Shown here one piece after another: positions 45,121 to 54,686 of a DNA stretch of 64,000 nt (positions within the stretch are counted from its first letter, which is position 1; every line of letters begins with the position of its first letter). The DNA is taken from the NCBI RefSeq assembly GCF_000092845.1, contig NC_014150.1:620001-684000 (forward strand), in the 5' to 3' direction. The position numbers and the translations under genes were made by a program. The stretch is from Brachyspira murdochii DSM 12563 (GTDB taxonomy: Bacteria; Spirochaetota; Brachyspiria; Brachyspirales; Brachyspiraceae). A model generated the notes under the pieces. That model did no database searches. It worked only from the letters and a program-made list of their open reading frames with translations, and was not told where the DNA came from.

Positions 45121-45702
45121 TCATATTTTGATTATACCAGAGAAACCATAGAATATAAGAGCAAGTATTCCTGCAGTTATGAAAGGCATAGCAGGTCCTT
45201 TGAAAGCCTCAGGTATATCAGCAGTCATTAAGCGTTCTCTTATACTAGCCATTATAACCAATGCCAATGTAAAGCCTACTCCTGCTCCCAAAGCAAATAC
45301 TATATTCTGTATAAAATTATATTTGTATAATACTCCAAATAAAGCCAAACCTAATACACAGCAGTTAGTAGTAATAAGAGGAAGATAAATACCTAATGAC
45401 AAATACAAACTCTCACTAGTTTTTCTAACAACCATCTCTACAAACTGAACCAAAGCAGCTATAACTATAATAAATAATATAGTTTGGAGGAATTCAATTT
45501 TAAAAGGAACTAGTATATAGTATTGAATCATCCAGCTTACAGCGGCAGTAAGTACAAGTACAAAAGTAACAGCGATACCCATACTTATTGCAGAATCTAA
45601 TTTATTTGATACACCCAAAAAAGGACATATACCCAAAAATTTAGTTAATACAAAATTATTAACCAATACAGTAGCAACAAAAAGTAAAATTAAATTAACC
45701 AT
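45121..45702 (-). CDS. rnfA: Rnf complex subunit A
   Basis: Six-helix membrane subunit. The start is the ATG at 45702, with GGAGGA 8 bases upstream, so it overlaps the rnfE stop by 8 bp (ATGGTTAA); an upstream in-frame ATG at 45723 is inside that site. About 193 residues. The half-channel motif NFVLTKFLGICPFLGVS carries the Cys that binds an intramembrane 2Fe-2S cluster together with the Cys of rnfE, and ITTNCCVLGLALFG is the second conserved block. Confidence 0.92.
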   Translation of the reverse strand: MVNLILLFVATVLVNNFVLTKFLGICPFLGVSNKLDSAISMGIAVTFVLVLTAAVSWMIQYYILVPFKIEFLQTILFIIVIAALVQFVEMVVRKTSESLYLSLGIYLPLITTNCCVLGLALFGVLYKYNFIQNIVFALGAGVGFTLALVIMASIRERLMTADIPEAFKGPAMPFITAGILALIFYGFSGIIKI

Positions 45703-46354
45703 TAGCTTTTCCTCCTCTAGCATCTATAGCTCTTTTTATAGCGATTAAAGTACCCAAAGTAAAGAAAGCACCCGGAGCCATAATCATAACAACCCAAGGA
45801 GTTGTAATTTCATTATAAGCATTCAAAGCAAAAGGCATAGCAGATTCTACAAAACCTCTTATGCTTCCTACTATATCAAAACCAAGCCAAGTACCGTTTC
45901 CCAATATCTCTCTAATAGAAGCAAGTAATGTTAAAGCTATAAAGAAACCTACTCCATTACCTAAAGCATCAAATATACTAGGTATAATACCGTTTTTATT
46001 TGCAAAAGCCTCAGCTCTTCCCAATATAATACAGTTTACAACTATAAGAGGAATATAAGGACCTAAAGCTAAAGACAAAGTATAAAACTTAGCTTTCATA
46101 ACTATATCAGTTAAAGTAACAAAAGCTGCTATAACTACAATGTATCCCATAATTCTAACTTCATTAGCATAAATCTTTTTTATAAGTGAAATTAAAGCAG
46201 ATGAGCATACTAATACAAAGATAGTAGCTGCTGACATACCTATAGCATTCATAACGCTGCTGGTTACTGCTAAGCTGGGACACATACCAAGAACCTGAAC
46301 GAAGGTTGGATTATTTTTCCATACACCTTCCATAAACACTTGAGAATTTTTCAT
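45695..46354 (-). CDS. rnfE: Rnf complex subunit E
   Basis: Six-helix membrane subunit paralogous to rnfA. 219 residues with NNPTFVQVLGMCPSLAVTSS and IVVNCIILGRAEAFA, the matching cysteine blocks. It starts the E-A-B unit and is separated from an upstream chemoreceptor gene by 120 bp, so the promoter is presumably in that gap. Complete Rnf needs RnfC, D and G from elsewhere. Confidence 0.92.
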   Translation of the reverse strand: MKNSQVFMEGVWKNNPTFVQVLGMCPSLAVTSSVMNAIGMSAATIFVLVCSSALISLIKKIYANEVRIMGYIVVIAAFVTLTDIVMKAKFYTLSLALGPYIPLIVVNCIILGRAEAFANKNGIIPSIFDALGNGVGFFIALTLLASIREILGNGTWLGFDIVGSIRGFVESAMPFALNAYNEITTPWVVMIMAPGAFFTLGTLIAIKRAIDARGGKANG

Positions 46355-46474
46355 AATAATTTAACCTTGATTTAATTAAGATTATACACTTATATATTAT
46401 ATCATAAACTTCAATATTTTTCAAGTAATATCACAAATATATACACATTATAGGTACTTTTTATTAATTATTCT

Positions 46475-48388
46475 CTATTTTAACTTAAAAAATGATACTG
46501 CTTCCTCTAAATTTATAGATAATTCTTCAAGTTCCTTAGAAATTTCGCTTACATCTTCTGCCAATTTTGTATTATTTTTTGAACTTTTTTCTATGTCGCT
46601 TATATGCATACTTATGGAATCTATACCTTCTTTTTGAAGTTTCAAAGCCTCTGTGAAATTAGATAAAAGCGAATATGTTTTTTCTATTTTGTCTTTCATA
46701 TCAGAAAATAATTCTTTTGATTTATTTACAGAATCAGCAGCAAGTTCTATACGTTTCTGGCTTTCTTCTATAAGAGAAGATATATCCTTAACTGAACCTG
46801 ATGTATTTTGTGCTAAATTTCTAACCTCATTAGCAACTACTGAAAATCCTCTGCCGTTCTCTCCCGCACGTGCCGCCTCTACTGAAGCATTCAAAGCTAA
46901 TATATTAGTTTGAAAAGCTATATGCTCTATAACTTTAGTAATATCTTTTATTTTATTACTTACCTCACTTACTGAATTAGAATTATCGGCTGCCTCGCTT
47001 ATACTGCTATCAGCCATATCTATATAGGCATTAGCTTCTTTCATTATATCTATAAGTTCATTAGCATAATTTGAAGTTTCTGATACAGAATTGCCTATAT
47101 TATTAGTAATATCAAAAGCGGTATGCATCTTATCAAAATTATTTTCTGTTTCACTATGAAGTTTATCATTTTTTGAAGATATCTCTTCAGCCCTATTTTT
47201 TGCCTCTGATGAAATAGCATTTACTGTATTAACAGCATTTGTGAGTGCACCTTTCATATTATAAAAACTGCACATCAAATTACCTATCTCATCTTTTCTA
47301 GTACTGCAGGTAACATCATTACTTATTAATATATAGCCATTAGATATATCGTTAGCCTCCTTTACAACCATATTCAAAGGTTTTATTATTGATTTTGCTA
47401 TTAATCTTCCTATTAGACAAATTATAATAGACATAATCAAAGCTATGACTATAACTATTTTTGTAAGCCTATTTTTATCACCGTAAATTTCATCTTGACT
47501 GTAGCTTACTATTAAATAGCAAGGAGTATTATTTATAGGATTAAATAAAGATATTTCTGACACATTATTATCATCTACATATTCTAAAATACCTTCTTTA
47601 TTATCCAAAACATACTGAAAAAATTTATCCTCTCTTTCTCTTATAGTTTCTGGTTTTCTCTCATAAGCTGATGTTCCTATTATATTACTTTCATATATAT
47701 AGAGTTTATTTGTATCATTATGTGCTATTATATTTTTATTTTTGTCTATAATAGCTATAGAACCTGTGCGTCCTAATTGGCTTGGTGTAATATAATCGGC
47801 TATAAACTTCATCCAATTAATAGAGCTGTTTAATACACCTACGACATTACCATTCTCATCTTTAATGCCTTTCCATATAACACATATAGCATTAAGAGGA
47901 TTAGCTGAAGAAGGCTGTATCAAATCCCTTCCTGCAAAATCGTATCCTGTTTCTTTAAATCTAGTCCAGTCAGATGAATTAGCCCCATAATTAATATGGA
48001 GAAGTTTTCCGCCTATAGAATCAAGTATTATATTTGCATTAAAGTTTACTAATGAATAATTATAAAAAACTTCTGTATCAGCTACTTCTCTTGTAAACTC
48101 TTTCAAAGAAGCCTCAGCAGCAAGTCTATTTTCTTCTGTGGGATTAACTAAATATCTTGCTAAATTGGGATCTTTAGAGTATAAATCCATAACAAGTCTC
48201 TTCTCTGAAAAATATAAATCAATCATATCAGAATACGACTTGGCAGCAACTCTTAATCCCTTTATAGCTGTATCTTCTATAGATTTTGAGCTTACTATTG
48301 TAATTATAAGCACTATAACAAACATACATAATATAAATGTAATTGAAATTATAAAAGGTATTCTAAAAGAAAGATTATTTATTTTCAT
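46475..48388 (-). CDS. Methyl-accepting chemotaxis protein (dCache-type)
   Basis: A 637-residue transmembrane chemoreceptor. An N-terminal helix (about 10-32) is followed by a periplasmic Cache-like sensor of about 270 residues, a second helix ([20 protein letters not shown], about 308-328), a HAMP region, and the signalling coiled coil with hairpin tip [20 protein letters not shown] and [20 protein letters not shown]. The tip is canonical and should bind CheA/CheW at the cell pole to steer flagellar rotation. The ligand cannot be told from sequence. Single gene. Confidence 0.92.
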   Translation of the reverse strand: MKINNLSFRIPFIISITFILCMFVIVLIITIVSSKSIEDTAIKGLRVAAKSYSDMIDLYFSEKRLVMDLYSKDPNLARYLVNPTEENRLAAEASLKEFTREVADTEVFYNYSLVNFNANIILDSIGGKLLHINYGANSSDWTRFKETGYDFAGRDLIQPSSANPLNAICVIWKGIKDENGNVVGVLNSSINWMKFIADYITPSQLGRTGSIAIIDKNKNIIAHNDTNKLYIYESNIIGTSAYERKPETIREREDKFFQYVLDNKEGILEYVDDNNVSEISLFNPINNTPCYLIVSYSQDEIYGDKNRLTKIVIVIALIMSIIICLIGRLIAKSIIKPLNMVVKEANDISNGYILISNDVTCSTRKDEIGNLMCSFYNMKGALTNAVNTVNAISSEAKNRAEEISSKNDKLHSETENNFDKMHTAFDITNNIGNSVSETSNYANELIDIMKEANAYIDMADSSISEAADNSNSVSEVSNKIKDITKVIEHIAFQTNILALNASVEAARAGENGRGFSVVANEVRNLAQNTSGSVKDISSLIEESQKRIELAADSVNKSKELFSDMKDKIEKTYSLLSNFTEALKLQKEGIDSISMHISDIEKSSKNNTKLAEDVSEISKELEELSINLEEAVSFFKLK

Positions 48389-48941
48389 AATACATTAACC
48401 ACATAAAAATAAACTAAAAAAAATTTAGATATTTTTAAAAAAACTAATTTTTTTTCATACAGTATAATATAATACAAAAAACACAAAAAATCAAATAATT
48501 AAAATAATATTTTAGTTCTAATAAGTAAAAAATATATTACAAACAATTTAATATAATAAAAAATAAATTTAATACTATAATTAATCACAAATAATTTAGT
48601 AATTATTACATAAATTTAAAAAAGCTATATCAGGCATTATATTTTATAATATAAAAAATAATTAATTAGAAAATATAAAGGTGAAAATTAGAATATAGCC
48701 AAATAAATATAGTTCATCAAAAATAAAATCATGTTTTATTTTTAATATCTTTGGTTTTGCCATTATCTGAGTGCAGACAAAGTACACCTCGCGAAGCGTG
48801 CCTGCTAGCATTAACATGACAAATCCGCAGCAAAAAAGTTTATAATCCTGTATAAAGTAAATCAGCTAATAAAATAAAATTGTTTAATCATATTATAATT
48901 GTAGAGTAAAACATAAAACAATAAAGATTTTTTCATAAAGA
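48389..48941. other. Intergenic region with a GC-richer repeat-like patch
   Basis: The first 350 bp are A+T-rich without a gene. At about 48,765-48,835 lies a GC-richer patch with AAGTACACCTCGCGAAGCG and GTGCCTGC, containing a CGCGAAGCG inverted core. From memory, such words recur in Brachyspira intergenic DNA. No reading frame is convincing. Confidence 0.4.
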
Positions 48942-49646
48942 CTATTTATCAATATTAAATTTCTGTTTTATCAAAGATACAAATTCTATTCTTCTATCAA
49001 TATGCTGTCCAATGACCCCTATGACTTTTCCCATTGTAAAAGCAGCAAGTACAGTACCTATTCCAAGTCCTTTTATATGCCCTAAAAATACAAATGTAAT
49101 TACACCAGTAGTTAAAAGACAAGTTACATCAAAAATTATCTTTACTTTGGAATATGGAACATTAATTATATTTGAAAGCTCTCTTGGAAATAAATCAGTA
49201 GGTATAATCGGTAATTTACATCTATTTGATAAAGCTATTCCAAAACATAAAAGAAAATAACTTATTATAAAATATATTATTCTATATGTAACAGTTAATG
49301 GAAGATGACTTATCCATAATTCATGTATATCAATAAATTTTCCAAAACAAAACCCTACTGCAAAACTAAATAAATATTCAGCTACAAACTTTTTTCTGAG
49401 AAGCATAAGAACTAATACCAATATACCCTGAAAAATATATGTAAAAGTGCCAAGAGATATATTTGTTATTACTTCAGAAAAAGCATAAGGAACACTTGAA
49501 ATAGCTGATATTCCGGAACCTGAATAAAGCATTAAAACTACACTAAAACTATTAATAATAACAACAATAATTAAAGCTAATTCTCCGCTTATTATAAAGT
49601 TTCTATTTTGTTTATGAAATGAGATATCATTTTCTGCAGCAGTCAT
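48942..49646 (-). CDS. YczE/DUF6198-type membrane protein
   Basis: A 234-residue inner-membrane protein with about five helices. Blocks that fit the YczE/YyaS/YitT-related group are ALIIVVIINSFSVVLMLYSG, GISAISSVPYAFSE, FSFAVGFCFGKFIDIHELWI, LPIIPTDLFPRE and GHIKGLGIGTVLAAFTMGKV. The N-terminal soluble part is about 20 residues. No function is established for the family to my knowledge. It stands alone; nothing in the context suggests a substrate. Confidence 0.6.
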   Translation of the reverse strand: MTAAENDISFHKQNRNFIISGELALIIVVIINSFSVVLMLYSGSGISAISSVPYAFSEVITNISLGTFTYIFQGILVLVLMLLRKKFVAEYLFSFAVGFCFGKFIDIHELWISHLPLTVTYRIIYFIISYFLLCFGIALSNRCKLPIIPTDLFPRELSNIINVPYSKVKIIFDVTCLLTTGVITFVFLGHIKGLGIGTVLAAFTMGKVIGVIGQHIDRRIEFVSLIKQKFNIDK

Positions 49647-49834
49647 ACATTTACCTCTATTTACTACGTATAGTTATTATTTTTTAACGCTAGTATTATA
49701 TAACTAACAGCATATTAATCAATAGCAATATTAATAATTAGATAAAATAATTTAATGATTTTTATTGCTTCAAAAAATAGGAACTATAAAATACTGCTTT
49801 ATTTAAAATTATGATGACTTAATTTTATTTAATG

Positions 49835-49877
49835 CCATTTTTTATTATTACTAGCTATAAATATAGCTAAAAAATGG
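49835..49877. other. Nested hairpin between YczE-like gene and rsgA
   Basis: CCATTTTTTA and TAAAAAATGG-type outer arms enclose TAGCTATA/TATAGCTA. It sits 45 bp beyond the rsgA stop on the minus strand and may act as its terminator, although the trailing U-run is poor. Confidence 0.4.
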
Positions 49878-49921
49878 ATTATACTTCATTTCTCGCTTAT
49901 AAAATGTTCGTATATAGAATA

Positions 49922-51013
49922 CTACTTATTATTTTTTTTATTTCTATTTCCATATTTAGTTATTTTTTTTAAAGCTATCTTTCTATCTTTTCTTATCTCT
50001 ATAGAACTTTTTTGTAACTCTCTGTTTTCATTAAGAAGTGTTATATAAGCATCATATCTTTCATAAGGTATTTCATCATTTTCAAGAAGTTCTAATATAT
50101 AGCAGTCCGGTTCATGCTGATGCGTACAGTCTTTAAACTTACATCTTTTAGCATATTCTTCTAAATCTTCAAAAGTTTTTTTTATTCCCTTGTCATCTTC
50201 CCAAAGACCTAAATTTCTTAGTCCCGGAGTATCTATGACTACCCCTCCGCTATCTAATACTAAAAGCTCTCTATGTGTAGTAGTATGCATTCCTTTAAAA
50301 TCATACTCTCTTACCTCTTGAGTTTTCATTCTCTCATCTTTTAAAAGATAATTAATAATAGTAGATTTTCCAGCTCCTGATGCTCCTATAAATACTGATG
50401 ATGTGTCTTTTTTAATATATTTTAAAAATGTATTTGTATTCTTAGCAGTTTTTGAACTATAGGCAAAAGCTGTTTCATTGGGATAAGTTTCTTTTATAGC
50501 TGCTAATAATTCTTTATATTCTTCATCTTCATATAAATCAATCTTACTTATGGCAATTATTGGCTTTATACCCGAAGTATGAACTACAGACAAATATCTT
50601 GCTATAGCAGACATTGGCATTTCATTATCAATACCTACTATGATAAATGCATAATCAATATTGCTTACTATAGCCTGAATATCATTTTTTTTAATATTAG
50701 CTTTTCTGTACAAAATATTTTTTCTAGTGAGTATTGTATCAATAAAGGCATTATTATCTGACTTTTTCATAAGCACCCAATCACCTACAACTGGAAGCTC
50801 GCTTTGTATTTCAGAATTATATCTAATTTTTCCCTTAATTCTAGCCAAAAACTCTCCTTCATCAGAAAAAAGAGTATAGTATCTTTTATTAATCCTTATA
50901 ACTCTTGCAGGCACAAGCTCTTCATTATTAATCTCCTCTAAAGAATTAACTTTTAAAGCCTCTAATGCCAAATTTTCAAAATATTCATCAAAGCCTATAT
51001 CTTTTATTTTCAA
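49922..51013 (-). CDS. rsgA: Ribosome small-subunit biogenesis GTPase RsgA
   Basis: Circularly permuted GTPase that helps late maturation of the 30S subunit. I prefer the TTG at 51013 (GAGG upstream), giving 363 residues; an upstream in-frame ATG at 51076 adds 21 hydrophobic residues not expected in the family. An OB-fold-like N-terminus (VPARVIRINKRYYTLFSDEG) is followed by ISKIDLY (G4), FIGASGAGKSTIINYLL (G1), GMHTTTHREL, DTPGLRNLGLW (G3), and the zinc site C-x4-C-x-H-x5-C in CKFKDCTHQHEPDC. Monocistronic. Confidence 0.9.
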   Translation of the reverse strand: MKIKDIGFDEYFENLALEALKVNSLEEINNEELVPARVIRINKRYYTLFSDEGEFLARIKGKIRYNSEIQSELPVVGDWVLMKKSDNNAFIDTILTRKNILYRKANIKKNDIQAIVSNIDYAFIIVGIDNEMPMSAIARYLSVVHTSGIKPIIAISKIDLYEDEEYKELLAAIKETYPNETAFAYSSKTAKNTNTFLKYIKKDTSSVFIGASGAGKSTIINYLLKDERMKTQEVREYDFKGMHTTTHRELLVLDSGGVVIDTPGLRNLGLWEDDKGIKKTFEDLEEYAKRCKFKDCTHQHEPDCYILELLENDEIPYERYDAYITLLNENRELQKSSIEIRKDRKIALKKITKYGNRNKKNNK

Positions 51014-51163
51014 TATTAATAACCTCAAAATAAATATAATTAAGTATATAATACTAAATATAAAAATATTTGTCAATTTTTTAATATTATGAATTAATAT
51101 TAAAATAGAGATGCATATATAAAATACACATCTCTATAGAATTTTTTTAATATTATTTATCAA

Positions 51164-53107
51164 TTAATGCCCGCAATCACAGTCAGTTACTTTTATATCG
51201 CAGACTTTAGTATCAGCATTAATATTTTCAGTTTTTTCACCCAAAGGATAAAGAAGCCTTAAAGCATTTAATACTACTATCACAGTTACTCCAGTATCAG
51301 CAAATATAGCAAGCCACATACTAGCAAGCCCTAAAGCACCCAATATAATAGCTCCGAATTTTATTACCAATGCTAAAAGTATATTCTGCCATACTACAAT
51401 ATTATTCTTTTTGGCAAGTTTTATAACAGAAGCAACTTTTGAAGGCTTATCGTCCATAATAACAACATCGGCATTCTCAATAGCAGCATCAGAACCAAGA
51501 CCTCCCATAGCTATGCCTATATCAGCACGTGCCAAAGAAGGAGCATCATTAATACCATCGCCTACAAATATTGAAGCTTTGGAATCTTTCATCATATCTT
51601 CTAATACATTAACTTTATCTTCAGGCAAACAGCCTCCTTTAAATGATTGTATATTCATCTCTTTAGCAAATTCTTCTACTCTATTAACATTATCTCCGCT
51701 AATCAATGCAGTCTTTATATTCATAGAGTTTAATAATGATATAGCTTCTTTTGTATCATCTTTCACACTATCATCAATTAAAAAACCTCCTGCATATTTT
51801 GAATCTATAGCTATATGAACATTAATATTTTCTTTATAATTAGAAGTATCAATATTATTCTGCTTTAATAAATTAATACCCCCTACAAGTATATTCTTAT
51901 TTTCTACTACAGCAGAAGCTCCTTTGCCGCTAATATCTTTATGAGATGAAATCAGACTATCATTTATAGTACCATTATGATGTTTTTTATAATGTTCTAC
52001 TATAGATACTGCAATGGGGTGAGAAGAACCTGTTTCAGCATAAGCTGCATATTTAATCATAGCTTCATCATCGTATACACCAGTATTGTATATTTCTTTT
52101 ATAGCAAACTCACCTTTTGTAAGAGTACCTGTTTTATCAAAAATTACTTTATCAGTCTTAGCAAGCAAATCTAAAAATACACCTCCTTTAACCATTACCC
52201 CTAATTTTGAAGCCCTTCCTATAGAAGCAAAATATGTTAAAGGAATACCCACCATAAAAGCACAAGGACAAGACACTACAAGCAAAGTTAAAGAACGCTG
52301 AAACCAATTGGCAAAAACCTCTTTACCGTATATAAGTGTAGGTATCACTGTGAGGAAAATTGCCCCAAATACCACTATAGGAGTATAAACACCAGCAAAC
52401 TTACTTATAAACTGCTCAATATTAGCCTTTCTGTTTTGAGAATCCTGAACCAATTTAAGTATTTTAGCAATGGAAGACTCAGCATACGCTCTTACAACTT
52501 TTGCTTTAATAGTGTTATCACCATTTATAGTACCAGCCAAAATTTCATCATTAACCTTAACACTTCTAGGCATACTCTCACCTGTCAATGCCTTAGTATC
52601 AATCCAGCTTTCACCCTCATATATAACAGAGTCAAGAGGTACTTTCTCAAAAGGGTTAATTATTATATTATCCCCAATATGAACCTCTGATATATCTGCT
52701 TTTTCAATATTTCCGTTTTCTCTTATAATGTTTGCTGAGTCTGGTCTTATTGCCATTAATGCTGCTATTGTACGTTTTGATTTATCAACAGCCATATCCT
52801 CAAAATAATCACCGACCCTATAAAACATAAGTACAGCCAAAGCCTCCGGAAGCTGATGAAGTATAATAGCTCCTACTGTGGCAATGCTCATAAGAAAACT
52901 CTCACGCATGAACTTTCCCTTTATAAAATCTAAAGCAGCATTTTTAAAAACTTCTCTTCCCAAAATAAGATACGGTACAAAGAAAATAATATATTCTGTT
53001 ATGCCATGTATTTTATCATGCAAAGCATATAGTAATACTAAAACAATAAGCCCTAAAAAAATCTCAAGTAAAAATAAAAGCCTTTCTTTATTCTTTAACA
53101 TGTTCAT
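51164..53107 (-). CDS. Zn2+/Cd2+-exporting P-type ATPase (PIB-2 type)
   Basis: A 647-residue heavy-metal pump. The metal gate is C280-P281-C282, the phosphorylated Asp is D324 in DKTGTLT, and TGES and GDGINDAPSLA are intact. The last helices contain VIKFGAIILGALGLASMWLA then FADTGVTVI, with the Lys and Asp 21 residues apart as in E. coli ZntA, supporting zinc/cadmium/lead specificity. There is no N-terminal HMA domain, but the C-terminus ends CDIKVTDCDCGH, a likely metal-binding tail. It overlaps the upstream SmtB-like gene by 20 bp and is co-regulated with it. Confidence 0.9.
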   Translation of the reverse strand: MNMLKNKERLLFLLEIFLGLIVLVLLYALHDKIHGITEYIIFFVPYLILGREVFKNAALDFIKGKFMRESFLMSIATVGAIILHQLPEALAVLMFYRVGDYFEDMAVDKSKRTIAALMAIRPDSANIIRENGNIEKADISEVHIGDNIIINPFEKVPLDSVIYEGESWIDTKALTGESMPRSVKVNDEILAGTINGDNTIKAKVVRAYAESSIAKILKLVQDSQNRKANIEQFISKFAGVYTPIVVFGAIFLTVIPTLIYGKEVFANWFQRSLTLLVVSCPCAFMVGIPLTYFASIGRASKLGVMVKGGVFLDLLAKTDKVIFDKTGTLTKGEFAIKEIYNTGVYDDEAMIKYAAYAETGSSHPIAVSIVEHYKKHHNGTINDSLISSHKDISGKGASAVVENKNILVGGINLLKQNNIDTSNYKENINVHIAIDSKYAGGFLIDDSVKDDTKEAISLLNSMNIKTALISGDNVNRVEEFAKEMNIQSFKGGCLPEDKVNVLEDMMKDSKASIFVGDGINDAPSLARADIGIAMGGLGSDAAIENADVVIMDDKPSKVASVIKLAKKNNIVVWQNILLALVIKFGAIILGALGLASMWLAIFADTGVTVIVVLNALRLLYPLGEKTENINADTKVCDIKVTDCDCGH

Positions 53108-53456
53108 ACCCCCAAGTATAAATTTTTTCTATATGTTCATCATCAAGCCTATAAAATACATGAAGCCCTACTTTTCTTTTTTTCACTACCCTAGCCTGCC
53201 AAAGCATTTTTAAATGCTGGGAAACAGAAGGCTGCTTCATCTCAAGCAAAGATGATAATTCATGTACACATAATTCTTTTTCGCTTAATGCTGATATTAT
53301 TTTAAGTCTGGTAGGATCTGAAAACACAGAAAAAAATCCAGCCAAAAGCGAAAACTCTTCATCATTCGGAAGTTTTGGAATAAGTGATGATATATTCTCA
53401 TCTGCCGTTGTAACTTCGCAGTCATCATCATTATTTGTAATATTTTCTTTTCTCAT
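53088..53456 (-). CDS. ArsR/SmtB-family zinc-sensing repressor
   Basis: A 122-residue winged-helix metal sensor. The recognition region is ELSSLLEMKQPSVSQHLKML. The last helix, LDDEHIEKIYTWGYEHVKE, has D-x-H and H-x2-E with the two His 11 residues apart, the same pattern as the zinc-binding alpha5 site of SmtB. Cys63 in ELCVHEL and Cys13 are what is left of a CadC-like alpha3N thiol site; the second Cys of that motif is His65. Together this points to zinc sensing rather than cadmium/lead thiol sensing. It is the first gene of the pump operon behind a palindromic operator and probably represses its own transcription until zinc is bound. Confidence 0.85.
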   Translation of the reverse strand: MRKENITNNDDDCEVTTADENISSLIPKLPNDEEFSLLAGFFSVFSDPTRLKIISALSEKELCVHELSSLLEMKQPSVSQHLKMLWQARVVKKRKVGLHVFYRLDDEHIEKIYTWGYEHVKE

Positions 53457-53470
53457 TTAAGCCGACCTTT

Positions 53471-53520
53471 ATATAAGTATATTATAATATAATAATATAC
53501 TTATATAACTATTAAGTCAA
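53471..53520 (-). promoter_or_regulatory. Promoter and operator of the zinc-efflux operon
   Basis: TTGACT (53520-53515), 17 bases, TATTAT (53497-53492) on the minus strand. A perfect palindrome with 15-bp arms (ATATAAGTATATTAT at 53471-53485 and its complement at 53492-53506, 6-bp centre) overlaps the -10 and start site. This is the expected site for the SmtB-like repressor. Confidence 0.75.
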
Positions 53521-53839
53521 TATCAAAAAAATAATTTTTTTGAATATTTTTTACTATTTTTCAAAAAAATTGTGTAAAAAACAAAGTAAACATTATTTAA
53601 CAATAGCATCTATATTCATGAGTTTAACAAATAAAAATTACATAAGAATTTTTTTTAATATTTTATTTACAAGTGAAAAAATTATATTTTGATTATGATT
53701 TTAAAAAAATCAAAAAAAAATAAAATAATATTTTTATAAAAAATAAAAGAGAAATCAATTTTTTCTTTAATATCTAAAAAAACAGCTAGAAAAAAACTAA
53801 AAAAAATAATTTTTTTTATACAAAAACAATTGCTTGGTA
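53521..53839. other. A+T-rich spacer
   Basis: Long A and T runs between the zinc-efflux operator and the lipoprotein promoter. No gene or clear structure seen. Confidence 0.5.
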
Positions 53840-53868
53840 TTGACATAAAGGATAAAGCCCTCTAGCAT
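53840..53868 (+). promoter_or_regulatory. Promoter of the Thr-rich lipoprotein
   Basis: TTGACA (53840-53845), 17 bases, TAGCAT (53863-53868). Use of this promoter gives a leader of about 205 nt before the ATG at 54081. Confidence 0.5.
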
Positions 53869-53883
53869 TTAAGTATGATTAAA

Positions 53884-54013
53884 TTAGAAACATTGATAAA
53901 AAAGTTAGTAAAAAACTTTGTAAAGTTGAATTACAGAAATAGTAAAGAGAAAACTTTACAAATAAAAACAATCAAATCTATAATTTCTATCAATACATAT
54001 CAAAAGTTTCTAA
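53884..54013 (+). promoter_or_regulatory. Structured 5' leader of the Thr-rich lipoprotein
   Basis: Outer helix: TTAGAAAC (53884-53891) and TTGATA (53893-53898) pair with GTTTCTAA (54006-54013) and TATCAA (53998-54003). Inner helix: TTTGTAAAGTT (53917-53927) pairs perfectly with AACTTTACAAA (53952-53962). The nested 14-bp and 11-bp helices could form a regulatory RNA fold; no known riboswitch class was recognised. Confidence 0.4.
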
Positions 54014-54080
54014 TATTTTTAAAGCAGTAAACATTAACAATAATGTTTATAATAAAAAATTTTATAAAGGAGTTCACTAT

Positions 54081-54686
54081 ATGAACAAAAAGATTTTAAC
54101 ACTATTCTTAGTAGTTGCAGCATCAGCAATACTAGCAGTAAGCTGTAACAACAAAACAACAAACCCTGTAAAAGATAATACAGGAAGCACAACAACAACT
54201 ACACCTACAGGTCAAGAACCAACAACAACTACACCTGCAGGCGGTGCAGAAGAAGCTCAAAAAACAGCAATAAAAACAGATGAAATACAAAAAGTATTAG
54301 TAGCTTTAAATGAAAAAAAAGATAATGATAGCACTACTAAGGCTATAATGAAATTTGCCAAATCATCAGTTTCTGAAGATGGTAAAGTTTCAGGTGTAAC
54401 TGCAACTGGTAAATCTGATGAAGCAAAAGGACCTTCTATAGAAGGAGTAAAAAAGATAATTGCTACATTAAATACTAGTACATTAAAAATAGCAGGTGTA
54501 AAAGAAATTAAAGTTGCTGATGCTGGCATAACTTCATCAAAAGATAATAATGCTAAGTCTTTTACATTAACTCTTACTGCTGATGATAAATATGAATTTG
54601 CTAATAAGAAAAATGAGCTAGTCTTAACAGTTTCAATTGATCCTAAGAAAGGAAATGCTGATGAAGCTGTTGCTTGGGAAGATTAA
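54081..54686 (+). CDS. Thr-rich small lipoprotein
   Basis: A 201-residue lipoprotein: signal MNKKILTLFLVVAASAILAV then Cys22 in the lipobox AVSC. A low-complexity tether follows with two near-identical PTTTT/TTTPTG-type repeats (ACAACAACTACACCT at DNA level occurs twice). The body, from about residue 65, alternates charged helices and short strands and holds a Ca-independent-looking beta part near the end (KSFTLTLTADDKYEFANKKN). No family recognised. The strong ribosome site AAGGAG and a long leader suggest abundant, regulated expression. Probably a surface or periplasmic lipoprotein. Confidence 0.7.
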   Translation: MNKKILTLFLVVAASAILAVSCNNKTTNPVKDNTGSTTTTTPTGQEPTTTTPAGGAEEAQKTAIKTDEIQKVLVALNEKKDNDSTTKAIMKFAKSSVSEDGKVSGVTATGKSDEAKGPSIEGVKKIIATLNTSTLKIAGVKEIKVADAGITSSKDNNAKSFTLTLTADDKYEFANKKNELVLTVSIDPKKGNADEAVAWED

